Below the pieces are notes generated by a model. It made no database searches, had not been told where the DNA came from, and saw nothing but the letters and a program-made list of their open reading frames with translations. Position numbers and translations under genes: made by a program. From Micavibrio_A sp964423095 (GTDB lineage: Bacteria > Pseudomonadota > Alphaproteobacteria > Micavibrionales > Micavibrionaceae), in NCBI GenBank assembly GCA_964423095.1, contig CAYRDI010000023.1, positions 1 through 31,169 of the forward strand: a DNA stretch of 31,169 nucleotides, in the 5' to 3' direction. Positions 7,634 through 17,107 of the stretch are shown in pieces. Each line of letters opens with the position of its first letter. Within the stretch, counting starts at the first letter, position 1.

Positions 7634-9457
7634 TTATTCCGCCTTCTTCAGCACATAGGTGCCCGGGGCAGGGGTGAGTTCGTTAACGGGTGTGCGGGCG
7701 TTAACCTGTTTTCCGCCCAGTGATGTTACCCATTTTTGCCAGTCGGCCCACCAGCTTCCGCCCGTTTGTGTGGCGTGTTCGAACCATTTTTCGGGGGAGG
7801 GTGTGTCTTCGTTACTGCTCCAGAATCCGTACTTGCCACCCGACGGAGGATTAACGACGCCCGCGACGTGGCCGGAGGATGAGAGGGTGAATTTTTTCGG
7901 GCCTTCATAGGCAGAATAACCCGCATAGGTGGCCTTCCACGGCGCGATATGATCTTCACGCGTGGAGAGGAAATAGGCCGGAATTTTCGAGGTGCGGATG
8001 TCGATTTTAACGCCGTCGATTTCCAGCCCTTCGGGTTCGATGAGTTTGTTGTCCAGATACATGTTGCGCAGGTAAAAGCTATGCATCGCGCAGGGCATGT
8101 TGGTGGAATCTTCGTTCCAGTACAAAAGGTCAAAGGGGAACGGTTCACGGCCCAGAAGATAGTTGTTGATGACGAAGGACCAGATCATGTCATTCGCCCG
8201 CAGGATGGCGAAGGTTTTTTGAAGATGGTTGCCGGTCAGAACGCCTTTTCCCATCATTTCGCGTTCCATGGTTTCGATTTGCCGGCGGTCGGTGAAGAGT
8301 TTCAGTTCACCGGCATTTTTAAAATCGATCAGCGTGGTCAGGAAGGTGGCGGAGGCGATTAAATCCTCTTTTTCCTTTGCCGTCAGCCATGACAGTGTGA
8401 TGGAGAGCAGCGTGCCGCCGATGCAATAACCAATCACATTTGTGCCGGTAACGCCCGTGATTTTTTTGGTTTGTTCCAGCGCGTCGATGACGCCGGATTT
8501 CATGTAGTCGCCAAAGCCCATGTCGGCCTGTGCCGCGCCGGGATTGACCCACGAGATCATGAAAACCGTGTGTCCCTGATCCACCAACCATTTGACGAGC
8601 GAGTTTTCGGGGCGCATATCGAGGATATAATATTTGTTGATCCATGGCGGGACGATCAGAACCGGTTTTTCAAAAACCTTTTCCGTCGTGGGTGCGTACT
8701 GGATCAATTCCATCAGATCATTGCGGTACACAACCGACCCTTTGGTCACGGCGAGGTTTTTGCCGGGTTTGAAGGCATCGTAATTTGTTGTGCTGATTTT
8801 TAATTCCCCGTGCCCGCGTTCCATGTCTTCGAGCAGGTTTTCGAGGCCCTTGACGAGGTTTTCGCCGCCCGTGCGGATGGTTTCGCGCAACACATCGGGA
8901 TTGGTCAGCACGAAATTGGTGGGGGCCATCGCATCCGAAAATTGCCGTGTATAAAAATCAATCTGTTCCAGCATATCGGGATCAAGCCCTTCGGTGGAGC
9001 GCACGACCTTGTGCATCCATCCGGATGTCATCAGGTAGGATTGTTTGATGAAATCGAACAGGACGTTGTCGTTCCAGTCATCGGAGCGGAAGCGTCGGTC
9101 ACCGGGCGCGGGTTTGTATAGATCATCCGCGCGTTCGCCACTCATTTTCGTCAATGTGTTTTGCCAGAGGTTCGCCCATTGCTGCCAGTATTCGAATTGC
9201 AGTTCAAGGAGGCGGCGCGGGTTTGACATCAACACGGCCATAAAGGCGGAAAACCGTTCCTGTAAATCCAGCAGCGGGTCGAGCGCAGAGGTGGTTAAAT
9301 CCGGCCCACGGCGTTCCATAAAATCCTGAATCATCGGAAGGGCCCGTTCCATGGCATCGCCGAGCGCGCGGGTCAGGACGACGGGGTCGATCGCCTGTTT
9401 CGATTCTTTAACGAACTGGTCGGAATCGTCTTTTTTCCGGGGCATCGGGGCGGCCAT
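7634..9457 (-). CDS. phaC: Class I poly(3-hydroxyalkanoate) synthase
   Basis: PhaC polymerises (R)-3-hydroxyacyl-CoA into storage polyester on the surface of PHA granules. The 607-residue length fits class I. An N-terminal PhaC domain (about 90-260) is followed by an alpha/beta-hydrolase fold. The lipase-like box GYCIGG holds the nucleophile Cys345; Asp502 (TREDHIAPW) and His530 (SSGHVAGVVNPP) complete the triad with spacings close to those of the Cupriavidus enzyme. Conserved WINKYYILDM and WVNPG motifs are present. No clear ribosome binding site precedes the ATG at 9457; the ATG at 9445 is an alternative. No phaA, phaB, phasin or phaR gene is adjacent. Confidence 0.96.
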   Translation of the reverse strand: MAAPMPRKKDDSDQFVKESKQAIDPVVLTRALGDAMERALPMIQDFMERRGPDLTTSALDPLLDLQERFSAFMAVLMSNPRRLLELQFEYWQQWANLWQNTLTKMSGERADDLYKPAPGDRRFRSDDWNDNVLFDFIKQSYLMTSGWMHKVVRSTEGLDPDMLEQIDFYTRQFSDAMAPTNFVLTNPDVLRETIRTGGENLVKGLENLLEDMERGHGELKISTTNYDAFKPGKNLAVTKGSVVYRNDLMELIQYAPTTEKVFEKPVLIVPPWINKYYILDMRPENSLVKWLVDQGHTVFMISWVNPGAAQADMGFGDYMKSGVIDALEQTKKITGVTGTNVIGYCIGGTLLSITLSWLTAKEKEDLIASATFLTTLIDFKNAGELKLFTDRRQIETMEREMMGKGVLTGNHLQKTFAILRANDMIWSFVINNYLLGREPFPFDLLYWNEDSTNMPCAMHSFYLRNMYLDNKLIEPEGLEIDGVKIDIRTSKIPAYFLSTREDHIAPWKATYAGYSAYEGPKKFTLSSSGHVAGVVNPPSGGKYGFWSSNEDTPSPEKWFEHATQTGGSWWADWQKWVTSLGGKQVNARTPVNELTPAPGTYVLKKAE

Positions 9458-9653
9458 GGCGTTCGGGTCTTTAAGGTTTTAGGGAAACGGGTTCAGAAAC
9501 TGGCCCGCAGAGTGCCCCAAAAAGGAGGAAAAATCAATCATTTCAATAAACTTGGGGACGATCTTGGGCGGACTTCTTGCATCAAACGGCAAATTCCGAC
9601 AGGATGGGGCCGGTTGAGTAAGATACCTTCGTTTTTTCCAGAGGATGTACCCC

Positions 9654-10559
9654 GTGAAATTCCATGCTTCCCCCTTGGCGATCCTGTTCGGTCTGTGCCT
9701 GATCACCCCCGTTTTATCCGGATGTGAAAGTCTGGACGGCCGTTGGAACGAACGATCCCCGACCGTTTCCAGCAAAGCCGATACGCAGGCTTCGAAAGAG
9801 GCCGTCGATAACCTTCCGCAAAAACTGTCCCGGCTGGACGATGCGCCGGGTGTGCGGGATGTGCCAAATTTTCCCGTGCCACAGGATCGCGATTTGAAGA
9901 TCATGACAAGCAAATTGTCCGGCGGTTCTGTGGAGGTTTACGATCTGGATAACAACACAACCGCGGACGCATCCGTGCCGCCAGTGCAGCCGTATTATCA
10001 GGGCATTCCCATGGCGACCGATCCGCGCGTGACGGTGTATCCGTTGGATGATTCCGGATCGTATCCGGGGCAGTTTACCGCAGCCCCGACGCAAGGATGG
10101 CCCAATTCCGTCTTGCCCGTGGGAAATAGCGACATCGAGATGAGCCCGTTGCCGGGCGGACTGTATGACGAACCGATGAAAGTTGTCGGCGGGAAATTGA
10201 CGCCCGTGGTCAACCCAAACCGTTCCAGCGTTTATTTTTCCTATGGTTCCGCGCGAATTGATGGCGAAAACAACCGTGCCTTGAACGAGGTGGCAGAAAC
10301 CGCAAAATTTGCGCCGGTGGATCGTGTGAGCGTGGAAGGATATGCCAGCAAGCCCACGCAGACGGACGATCCCGTGAAGGCAAAAATCCTGAATTTGAAA
10401 GAATCCATGAACCGTGCGCAGGCCGTTTCCCAGAACCTGATTCAAAAAGGTGTGCCCGCCGACAAAATCAAGACGGTTGGATGGGGCGATACGAAGCCGA
10501 TGGGCGGGAACGAAGCCGCCGAACGCCGTGTCGATATTGTGACCGCCGCCGGGCTATAA
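9654..10559 (+). CDS. OmpA-like domain lipoprotein
   Basis: This is a predicted outer-membrane or periplasmic lipoprotein of 301 residues. I choose the GTG at 9654 because AGAGGA lies about 8 nt before it. The ATG at 9645 directly abuts the AGAGG. From GTG the product has a clear lipoprotein signal ending in the lipobox LSGC, with Cys24 as the lipidated residue. A low-complexity, Pro-rich linker follows. The C-terminal 105 residues form an OmpA/Pal-type peptidoglycan-binding domain (SVYFSYGSARI, VSVEGYAS, NRAQAVSQNLIQKGVPADKI, ERRVDI). It probably anchors the envelope to peptidoglycan. The stop is 4 bp before hom, so the two may be co-transcribed, although their functions are unrelated. Confidence 0.88.
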   Translation: MKFHASPLAILFGLCLITPVLSGCESLDGRWNERSPTVSSKADTQASKEAVDNLPQKLSRLDDAPGVRDVPNFPVPQDRDLKIMTSKLSGGSVEVYDLDNNTTADASVPPVQPYYQGIPMATDPRVTVYPLDDSGSYPGQFTAAPTQGWPNSVLPVGNSDIEMSPLPGGLYDEPMKVVGGKLTPVVNPNRSSVYFSYGSARIDGENNRALNEVAETAKFAPVDRVSVEGYASKPTQTDDPVKAKILNLKESMNRAQAVSQNLIQKGVPADKIKTVGWGDTKPMGGNEAAERRVDIVTAAGL

Positions 10560-10563
10560 TTTC

Positions 10564-11856
10564 ATGACAAAACCTTTGAAGATTGCGATCGCAGGGCTCG
10601 GCACGGTCGGTGCCGGGGTTGTGCGCGTGTTGCAAACCCATGGCGATGTGATTGCCAAACGCGCCGGACGACCTGTCCAGATTGTCGCGGTGAGCGGGCG
10701 GGACGCAAAAAAAGACCGGGGAGTAGATCTTTCCGGTTACGCATGGGTTGCCGATGCCGCCACATTATCATCACGCAGCGATGTCGATGTAGTTGTTGAA
10801 TTGATCGGCGGCGATGAAGGACCGGCCTGCAACCTTGTTCAACAATCCTTAAAGGCCAAAAAGCATGTGGTGAGTGCCAACAAGGCGTTGCTTGCCAAAC
10901 ATGGTTCCACGTTGGCGATGCTCGCCGAAGAAAACGGTGTGAGCCTGAATTATGAAGCGGCCGTGGCCGGGGCCATTCCGATCATCAAATCTTTACGCGA
11001 AGGGTTTGCCGGAAATGCCGTAAGCGGGGTTTACGGTATTTTGAACGGCACCTGCAATTATATTCTGACCGAAATGCGTACCACGGGGCGCGATTTTTCC
11101 GATGTGTTGAAGGAAGCGCAGGAAAAAGGATATGCGGAGGCCGATCCTACATTCGATGTGGACGGGATTGACGCCGCACACAAATTGACCATTCTGACCG
11201 CGCTGGCGTTCGGGGTGAAACCCGATTTCGGCGCGATCGACATTACAGGCATTCGTAAAATCGGCGCGGCGGATATCGATTTTGCGCAGGAGCTGGGGTT
11301 CCGGATCAAATTGCTCGGCATCGCGCGCAGACAAAAAGGAAAAATTGCACAAAGTCTTGAGCCATGTCTGGTGCCGCTTGATGCCGGACTGGCCAATGTT
11401 GAGGGCGTGTTTAACGCCGTGTATGTCGAAGGTGATTTTATCGACAGGGCGATGCTTGAAGGCCGTGGTGCAGGCGCAGGGCCGACGGCCAGTGCTGTGT
11501 TATCGGACATCGTGGATCTGGCGCGCGGATCGCATCTTCCGACCTTTGGCGTTCCGGCAAAAGAGCTGGTCAGCGGGTCTTGGGCCAGCCCAGAAGAGAT
11601 TGTCAGCGAGCAATATCTACATTTGAAAGTATATGACCAGCCCGGCGTGATTGCGGACGTATCGGCTATCCTGCGCGATTATTCGATTTCGATTGAAACG
11701 ATGCTCCAGCGGGGGCGCGATCCGGGTCAGCCGGTTTCTGTTGTCATAACAACGCATGAATGCTCCCGTGCGGCCATACGGAACGCTATCGCCCAGATTT
11801 CGAGGCTTTCCAGCATGGTTTCGCCGCCGACAGTCCTCCGTATTCAACGATTCTAA
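10564..11856 (+). CDS. hom: Homoserine dehydrogenase
   Basis: This 430-residue enzyme reduces aspartate semialdehyde to homoserine with NAD(P)H, on the route to threonine, methionine and isoleucine. An N-terminal Rossmann fold carries GLGTVGAGV (about 11-19). The catalytic domain shows NGTCNYILTEM and the signature AQEKGYAEADPTFDVDGIDAAHK. A C-terminal ACT domain (about 350-430) suggests allosteric control by an end product, typically threonine. Being monofunctional, it has no fused aspartokinase. It begins a hom-glpX-recJ run that is common in Alphaproteobacteria. Confidence 0.97.
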   Translation: MTKPLKIAIAGLGTVGAGVVRVLQTHGDVIAKRAGRPVQIVAVSGRDAKKDRGVDLSGYAWVADAATLSSRSDVDVVVELIGGDEGPACNLVQQSLKAKKHVVSANKALLAKHGSTLAMLAEENGVSLNYEAAVAGAIPIIKSLREGFAGNAVSGVYGILNGTCNYILTEMRTTGRDFSDVLKEAQEKGYAEADPTFDVDGIDAAHKLTILTALAFGVKPDFGAIDITGIRKIGAADIDFAQELGFRIKLLGIARRQKGKIAQSLEPCLVPLDAGLANVEGVFNAVYVEGDFIDRAMLEGRGAGAGPTASAVLSDIVDLARGSHLPTFGVPAKELVSGSWASPEEIVSEQYLHLKVYDQPGVIADVSAILRDYSISIETMLQRGRDPGQPVSVVITTHECSRAAIRNAIAQISRLSSMVSPPTVLRIQRF

Positions 11857-11950
11857 GCATATTTTCTCAAAGATTTTCGCGGGGTTTTGATTCCCCGAAG
11901 TCACCCTTTGCTTTACGCTGTCCTTATTGATTCACAGGGTTGGGCGAGTA

Positions 11951-12964
11951 ATGAGCGCAGAAAAACATACGGATATCAAAATCCGTTCGGTCGAAGATTT
12001 TTCCATGGATCGCAACCTGTCGTTAGAGGCGGTGCGGGTGACCGAGGCCGCCGCGCTCGCGTCATCACGCACCATCGGACGCGGGGATGAAAAAGCGGCT
12101 GATAAAGCCGCCGTGGATGCGATGCGTGAGGCGTTAAACAGTCTTTCCATGCAAGGTTCCGTGGTCATCGGCGAAGGTGAGCGGGACGAAGCACCGATGC
12201 TTTATATCGGTGAAGCGGTGGGGAACGGTGATGGGCCGGTGCTCGACATCGCGCTTGACCCACTCGAAGGAACCACGATCACGGCAAAGGGCGGGCAGAA
12301 TGCGCTCGCCGTTCTTGCCATGGCCGAGCATGGCGGGTTTTTGAATGCGCCCGATGTGTATATGCAAAAAATTGCGGTGGGTCCGGGTATTTCCGAAGGC
12401 AAGCTCGACCTCGATGCGCCGGTCAAGGACATGTTGGCCGTGATTGCCAGGGAAAAAGGCGCGAAGGTGGAGGATTTGATGGTCTGCATTCTTGATCGTC
12501 CGCGCCATGAAAAGCTGATCGAAGATGTACGCCATGCCGGCGCGCGGATCAGTTTGATTCAGGATGGAGATGTCAGCGCGGTGATTGCGACATGCGAGGT
12601 GGAAGCCGGCATTGATATTTACATGGGGACGGGCGGTGCGCCCGAAGGCGTTTTGGCCGCCGCCGCGTTGCAATGTCTGGGTGGCAAAATGTTGGGGCGT
12701 TTGGTGTTCAGGAATGACGATGAAAAGGCACGGGCGGACAAGGTGGGGATTCGCGATCTGGCCCGTATTTACCGCACCGACGATTTGGCAAAACCGGACA
12801 ATGTGATGTTTGCGGCGACAGGCGTGACGGATGGGCCGATGCTCCGCGGCGTTCGCCGTTATGCCGGCGGCGCGACGACCCATTCGATTGTCATGCGGTC
12901 AAAAACCGGCACCGTGCGCCGGATCGAAGCCAGCCACAATTTTACGCGGAAGACGGAGTATTAA
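11951..12964 (+). CDS. glpX: Fructose-1,6-bisphosphatase class II
   Basis: GlpX dephosphorylates fructose 1,6-bisphosphate (some members also sedoheptulose 1,7-bisphosphate) in gluconeogenesis. The 337-residue product has the family motifs MDRNLSLEAVRVTEAAALAS, the GEGERDEAPMLYIGE segment and DPLEGTTITA, which supply the metal- and phosphate-binding acidic residues. I choose the ATG at 11951; an in-frame TTG at 11927 lacks a ribosome binding site. An internal ATG at 12005 (MDRNL) matches the start of shorter family members, so the true N-terminus could be there. The stop codon directly abuts recJ. Confidence 0.95.
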   Translation: MSAEKHTDIKIRSVEDFSMDRNLSLEAVRVTEAAALASSRTIGRGDEKAADKAAVDAMREALNSLSMQGSVVIGEGERDEAPMLYIGEAVGNGDGPVLDIALDPLEGTTITAKGGQNALAVLAMAEHGGFLNAPDVYMQKIAVGPGISEGKLDLDAPVKDMLAVIAREKGAKVEDLMVCILDRPRHEKLIEDVRHAGARISLIQDGDVSAVIATCEVEAGIDIYMGTGGAPEGVLAAAALQCLGGKMLGRLVFRNDDEKARADKVGIRDLARIYRTDDLAKPDNVMFAATGVTDGPMLRGVRRYAGGATTHSIVMRSKTGTVRRIEASHNFTRKTEY

Positions 12965-14788
12965 ATGGCGGTTGAGTCCAATATCGCCTTTTTGGATGTC
13001 CGCCGTTCATTAAAAGACGCGCGGTGGGTGTTTCCGGCCGTCGAACAGGATATGGTGGCGCGGATTTCACAGATCCACGGTCTGCCCGATTACATCGCCC
13101 GGATGCTCCATGTCCGCGGCGTGGGGCCGGACGATGTGGAGGGGTTTTTAAACCCAACTTTGCGAAACCATTTCCCCGATCCGTTTTCCATGAAGGGGAT
13201 GAAGGATTTTGCGGAAAGTATGGCGCGGAAGATTATCGACAGGCACCGGATCGGCATCCTCGCCGATTTCGATGTGGACGGATCGACGTCCGGTGCCATT
13301 CTGATCCGTTTCCTGCGTCACTGCGGGATTGAAACGCCGATATATATTCCCGACCGTTTGAGCGAAGGATACGGCCCCAATTTAACCGCCATGCAGGCGT
13401 TGAAACATGACGGCGCGCAAACGGTTTTGATGGCCGATTGCGGGACGACGGCGTTTGAACCCGTGGCCGCCGCACGCGCATTGGGCATGGATGTCATTAT
13501 TTTCGACCACCATGAGGCGGAAGAAAAATTGCCCGAAGCCAACCATGTGATCAACCCGAAGCGTAAAGACGATACTTCGGGGCTTGATATGCTCGCGGCG
13601 TGCGGGGTTTGTTTTTTGTCGTGTGTGGCGGTCAACAATGTTTTGCGCCGTGAAGGGTTTTTTGAAAAGAATAATATTTCCGAAGCCCCCCTGAAAAGCT
13701 GGATGGACCTTGTCGCGCTCGGCACCGTGTGCGATATGGTGCCGATGACGGGGCCGAACCGTTTGTTTGTGCGCGAAGGGTTTATCCAGATGGCGCAAAA
13801 GAACAATATGGGCATTCGCGCATTGTGCGAAGTGGCGAACCTTGAAACCGCGCCGACGCCGATGGATGCTGGCTTTACCATTGGCCCCCGTATCAACGCC
13901 GGAAGCCGTGTTCATAAATCCGATCTCGGTATCAAATTGCTTTCCACCGATGATCTTGATACGGCGCGCTCGATTGCGTTTGTTCTGGACGATTGCAACG
14001 AACAACGCAAAAAAATTCAATCCCAAATGATGAAGGATGCCGTGGACCGCGTGGAGGGGCAGGGCGGCAATGACGGCCCCGTGATCATGGTATCCGATGC
14101 CGAATGGCACCCGGGATTGAGCGGATTGGTCGCGGGGCGTTTGAAGGAACGGTTCGGAAAGCCATCCATCGTCGTCACATACGCCGAAAATGCGGATGGC
14201 GTTCTGGAAGGACGCGGATCAGGGCGTTCCATTCCCGGTGTCAACATTGCGGATGCGTTTATCGCCGCACGCAACGAAGGGATTTTGGTCAAGGGCGGCG
14301 GGCACGCCATGGCGGGCGGATTTACCGTGATGCCCGACCGTTTACCCGAATTCCGGGAATTTTTACATCGCCATATCGAAGGGCAGATGGAACATCAGGA
14401 CACGACACAGGAAACGGTGATCGATTCCATTGCCACCATCCGCGGCGCGCAAGCACCGTTTGTCCGGTTGGTCAATGAAAGTGTCGGCCCGTTCGGCCCG
14501 CAAAATACGGAACCCGTTTTTGCGCTCGCCAATATCCGTGTGCAAACGGTAGATGTTTTGAAAGAAAAACATATTCGTGTGCAAATGTCGGATTGGGAAG
14601 GCGGCCCGCGGATGAAGGCGATGTTTTTTTACGGTGTAGGAACCAAGCTGGGCGATGCTCTGCTCAACCACGCGCAAAACCTGTTCCATCTGGCGGGGCA
14701 GTTCAAGATCAACAACTGGCAGGGCCGCGAGAGTGTGGAGTTTATGATTTCCGATGCCGCGCACGCCAAAGGTGAACAGGCCGCGTAA
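12965..14788 (+). CDS. recJ: Single-stranded-DNA-specific exonuclease RecJ
   Basis: RecJ is a 5'-3' exonuclease on single-stranded DNA acting in recombinational and mismatch repair. The 607-residue protein has the DHH phosphoesterase motifs: ADFDVDGSTSG (Asp101, Asp103, Asp105), MADCGTT (about 156-162) and FDHHEAE (His182 and His183). The DHHA1 motif GGGHAMAGGFTV lies near residue 440, and a C-terminal OB-like region follows. The metal-binding residues appear complete. The ATG directly follows the glpX stop with no gap, so translation is probably coupled. It ends 3 bp from the convergent dipZ. Confidence 0.97.
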   Translation: MAVESNIAFLDVRRSLKDARWVFPAVEQDMVARISQIHGLPDYIARMLHVRGVGPDDVEGFLNPTLRNHFPDPFSMKGMKDFAESMARKIIDRHRIGILADFDVDGSTSGAILIRFLRHCGIETPIYIPDRLSEGYGPNLTAMQALKHDGAQTVLMADCGTTAFEPVAAARALGMDVIIFDHHEAEEKLPEANHVINPKRKDDTSGLDMLAACGVCFLSCVAVNNVLRREGFFEKNNISEAPLKSWMDLVALGTVCDMVPMTGPNRLFVREGFIQMAQKNNMGIRALCEVANLETAPTPMDAGFTIGPRINAGSRVHKSDLGIKLLSTDDLDTARSIAFVLDDCNEQRKKIQSQMMKDAVDRVEGQGGNDGPVIMVSDAEWHPGLSGLVAGRLKERFGKPSIVVTYAENADGVLEGRGSGRSIPGVNIADAFIAARNEGILVKGGGHAMAGGFTVMPDRLPEFREFLHRHIEGQMEHQDTTQETVIDSIATIRGAQAPFVRLVNESVGPFGPQNTEPVFALANIRVQTVDVLKEKHIRVQMSDWEGGPRMKAMFFYGVGTKLGDALLNHAQNLFHLAGQFKINNWQGRESVEFMISDAAHAKGEQAA

Positions 14789-14791
14789 AAT

Positions 14792-16408
14792 CTATCCTTC
14801 GAAGGTAAAGGCAAAAAGCCGAAGGCCCGGTGCTGTGGCGCGGATGGTGACCGTGCCGTTCGCAAAGGCCGGTTGATCGGCGAGGGTGTAGAGTTGCGAG
14901 GCGGAAACGGCCAGCATCCCATCCTTCACATCATCCGTATCGGGGGCGGTTTTACCGTTCAACAGGATCTGCGCGCGTGTTTCGTTGCCGTCCGCATTTT
15001 CCATGACCAGAAAGACCTTTTTTGCAGCGAAGTGGAGCGTGAGTTCTTCGCCGGCCCTGGTCGATTCCAGATATTGAGATTCCCGTTTCCAGTCACCGGT
15101 CGTTTTCCAGTAGTGGAGCGGGATGGATGAGCCGCCCATGTCATCTTCGTTCACAGCGCGGGCGGTGCCAAGATATGTTTCTGGTGTCTGGTTATCCGCG
15201 CTCATGTCCTGTCCGGCATCGGCGTTGCCGTCTTTTTGCAGGCCGAGAAGATAGCGGATGTTGTTTTCGGTGATGTCATAGTTTCCTTCACCGAAATGGG
15301 TGTAAACAACCATGCCGTTTTTATCGATCAGGTAATGGGCGGGCCAGTAACGATTTTGATAGTTTTTCCACGTGGCAAAATCATTGTCCATGGCGACCGG
15401 GTATGTGATTCCGAATTTTGCAATCGCCTTTTGGACATTTTCGGGTTTTCCTTCAAAATCGAATTCCGGTGCGTGGACGCCGATCACGACAAGGCCGTTG
15501 TCTTTATATTTGGCATACCAGTCCTTGATATAGGGTAGCGTGCGGATGCAGTTGATGCAGGAATAAGTCCAGAAATCAACCAACACGACTTTTCCTTTAA
15601 GATCGTCCAGTGCCAGCGGTTTGGTGTTGAACCATTGTTTGATGCCGGCAATTTGCGGGGCTTTATAGGGCGCATCCAGACCATGTTGAAGGCCTGCGAC
15701 ATTTTGTTCGGTTGTGCGCATGTCGGAGGTTTGTGCGACGGCCCATTCCGCGATGCTGACACCGGACAAGGCCAGCAGGGCGAAGGCCACCATGATAACG
15801 CCCATCACGCGGCGCAAGAAAACACTGTGTTTTGAAAGAAACCGGACATATCCCGTTAAATATTGGCCAAAGAGCGCGATGGCCAGCATGGGGATTCCTG
15901 CGCCGATGCTAAAAGCAAAGATGGTGATGGCGGCATCGAGCGTGGTGGCGGATTGAATCACCTGTAACAAGGCAGAGGCCAGGATAGGGCCGGCGCAGGG
16001 AGTCCAGACCAGACCGATGAGCGCGCCGATCATCAGACCGCCGAGCTTTGTGGAGGCAAAGGATGTGTTGCTCAGATCATTCGCTTTGCCCGCGATGCCG
16101 CCCGTGGCAGCGGCAAATTTTTCTTCGAACCACGGGACGATCATGATGATGCCGAAGACGAGGAGAAGGGCATAGGCCCCCATCTGGACTTTGTCTTGCG
16201 GGACATCGAAGAACGCCAGCAGTTGGCGCGAAACCAGCGAGAAGACGGTAAAAGTTGCGATGAATCCGCCGATGATCAGGAAGGGGCGTGTTTTATCCTG
16301 CGTGGTGCTGGAGGCGAGAATGAATGGCAGGATCGGCAGGATACAGGGGGAAAAGGCAAGGCCGAACCCTTCGGCAAGCGAGAGCATGGCATTGGCAAGG
16401 TTGAACAT
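14792..16408 (-). CDS. dipZ: DipZ-like thiol-disulfide protein (CcdA + thioredoxin fusion)
   Basis: This 538-residue protein joins an electron-carrying membrane domain to a periplasmic thioredoxin-like domain. Residues 1-235 form a CcdA/DsbD-like membrane domain with Cys22 in SPCILPILP and a second Cys in WTPCAGPIL. A TlpA/redoxin domain follows with the active site WTYSC284INC287, then a C-terminal beta-rich domain (about 400-538) typical of DipZ. By analogy it would take electrons from cytoplasmic thioredoxin and reduce periplasmic disulfides, thiols or peroxides. AGGAG lies 7 nt before the ATG. It is the third gene after the sigma and anti-sigma genes and also has its own sigma-like promoter site, which ties it to that regulon. 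Confidence 0.9.
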   Translation of the reverse strand: MFNLANAMLSLAEGFGLAFSPCILPILPFILASSTTQDKTRPFLIIGGFIATFTVFSLVSRQLLAFFDVPQDKVQMGAYALLLVFGIIMIVPWFEEKFAAATGGIAGKANDLSNTSFASTKLGGLMIGALIGLVWTPCAGPILASALLQVIQSATTLDAAITIFAFSIGAGIPMLAIALFGQYLTGYVRFLSKHSVFLRRVMGVIMVAFALLALSGVSIAEWAVAQTSDMRTTEQNVAGLQHGLDAPYKAPQIAGIKQWFNTKPLALDDLKGKVVLVDFWTYSCINCIRTLPYIKDWYAKYKDNGLVVIGVHAPEFDFEGKPENVQKAIAKFGITYPVAMDNDFATWKNYQNRYWPAHYLIDKNGMVVYTHFGEGNYDITENNIRYLLGLQKDGNADAGQDMSADNQTPETYLGTARAVNEDDMGGSSIPLHYWKTTGDWKRESQYLESTRAGEELTLHFAAKKVFLVMENADGNETRAQILLNGKTAPDTDDVKDGMLAVSASQLYTLADQPAFANGTVTIRATAPGLRLFAFTFEG

Positions 16409-16438
16409 GTGTTATCTCCTCATGATTGTTCTCACCCG

Positions 16439-16467
16439 TTTACGGGGGAACAACCTTGCCGGTTACA
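16439..16467 (-). promoter_or_regulatory. Candidate ECF-sigma promoter before dipZ
   Basis: On the minus strand TGTAACC (16461-16467) and CGTAAA (16439-16444) are separated by exactly 16 bp. This is the same arrangement as the two sites around 17.7 kb and resembles the GTAACC-N16-CGAA pattern I recall for Caulobacter SigF. It starts right after the nrsF stop codon, about 30 bp before the dipZ start. Confidence 0.65.
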
Positions 16468-16468
16468 A

Positions 16469-17107
16469 TCACCAACGGATAAATTTTGGTACCATGAAAC
16501 GTGCGACCAAGGTCAGGGCAAGGGCGGGGAGCCCGTATGCCGTGGCGATAAAAGTGGGTGAGTCAATCGGGCAATGAAAAGAATAGCCGAGCGCGCAGGA
16601 GGTCGCCGCCGCGTATCCGATCAACATACCCGCCCGGTTTTCATCGGCGGGTGCATATTGGCGCATGAGTATGGTGAGGAAGAGCGTCCCGATGATGCCA
16701 TAGACAGAAATAAAGAACAAACAGGCGCGGAAATTCGGCAGGTAAAAAAGATTGATGATATCTTGAACGGAGCCAGCCCGCGCCCATTCCAAAAACATCA
16801 GGGCGGCAAGCGTCACCGGAAAAATCCACAAGGCCGGGGAGCGCGTTTTCGCCGGCAGCGGTTTTGCGGATTCCCTGATCAAGATCATCCCGATAAAGGC
16901 AAACCCCAGCAGCAAGGTTGTTTTGATAAAGAATCCGGTTGGAACGGAACCTTCGAGCAGACCGGGACGTAACTGGCCCAGGAGCATGTAGGTGACGGAC
17001 AGGCTTATGATAGACAAGCCTGCGATGGCCCAATGAAAGGCGACAGGTTTTTCCGGTTGCTGTGCCTGTGCCAGAATTTTGATCAGATCTTGTGTATCGC
17101 GGTTCAT
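16469..17107 (-). CDS. nrsF: NrsF-type (DUF1109) anti-sigma membrane protein
   Basis: This 212-residue protein has about six membrane helices and matches the NrsF/DUF1109 family, anti-sigma factors of SigF-like ECF sigma factors. The short charged N-terminus (MNRDTQDLIKILA) is typical. Cys129 and Cys179 lie 50 residues apart, and the second sits in the family motif CALGYSFHCPIDSPTF. Conserved cysteines of the Caulobacter protein are reported to be needed for sensing heavy metals, so these are the likely sensor residues. It presumably holds the sigma factor at the inner membrane until a signal arrives. Its ATG overlaps the sigma stop codon (ATGA), the usual coupled arrangement. Confidence 0.9.
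   Translation of the reverse strand: MNRDTQDLIKILAQAQQPEKPVAFHWAIAGLSIISLSVTYMLLGQLRPGLLEGSVPTGFFIKTTLLLGFAFIGMILIRESAKPLPAKTRSPALWIFPVTLAALMFLEWARAGSVQDIINLFYLPNFRACLFFISVYGIIGTLFLTILMRQYAPADENRAGMLIGYAAATSCALGYSFHCPIDSPTFIATAYGLPALALTLVARFMVPKFIRW

Noticed and set aside
9714..10445. Antisense reading frame of 243 codons opposite the OmpA-like lipoprotein
   Set aside because: Its composition (many His, Arg and Gln) is that of a shadow frame, and the plus strand has a signal peptide, lipobox and OmpA domain.
12134..12883. Antisense reading frame of 249 codons opposite glpX
   Set aside because: Shadow of a clear glpX gene; no start signal or recognisable motif.
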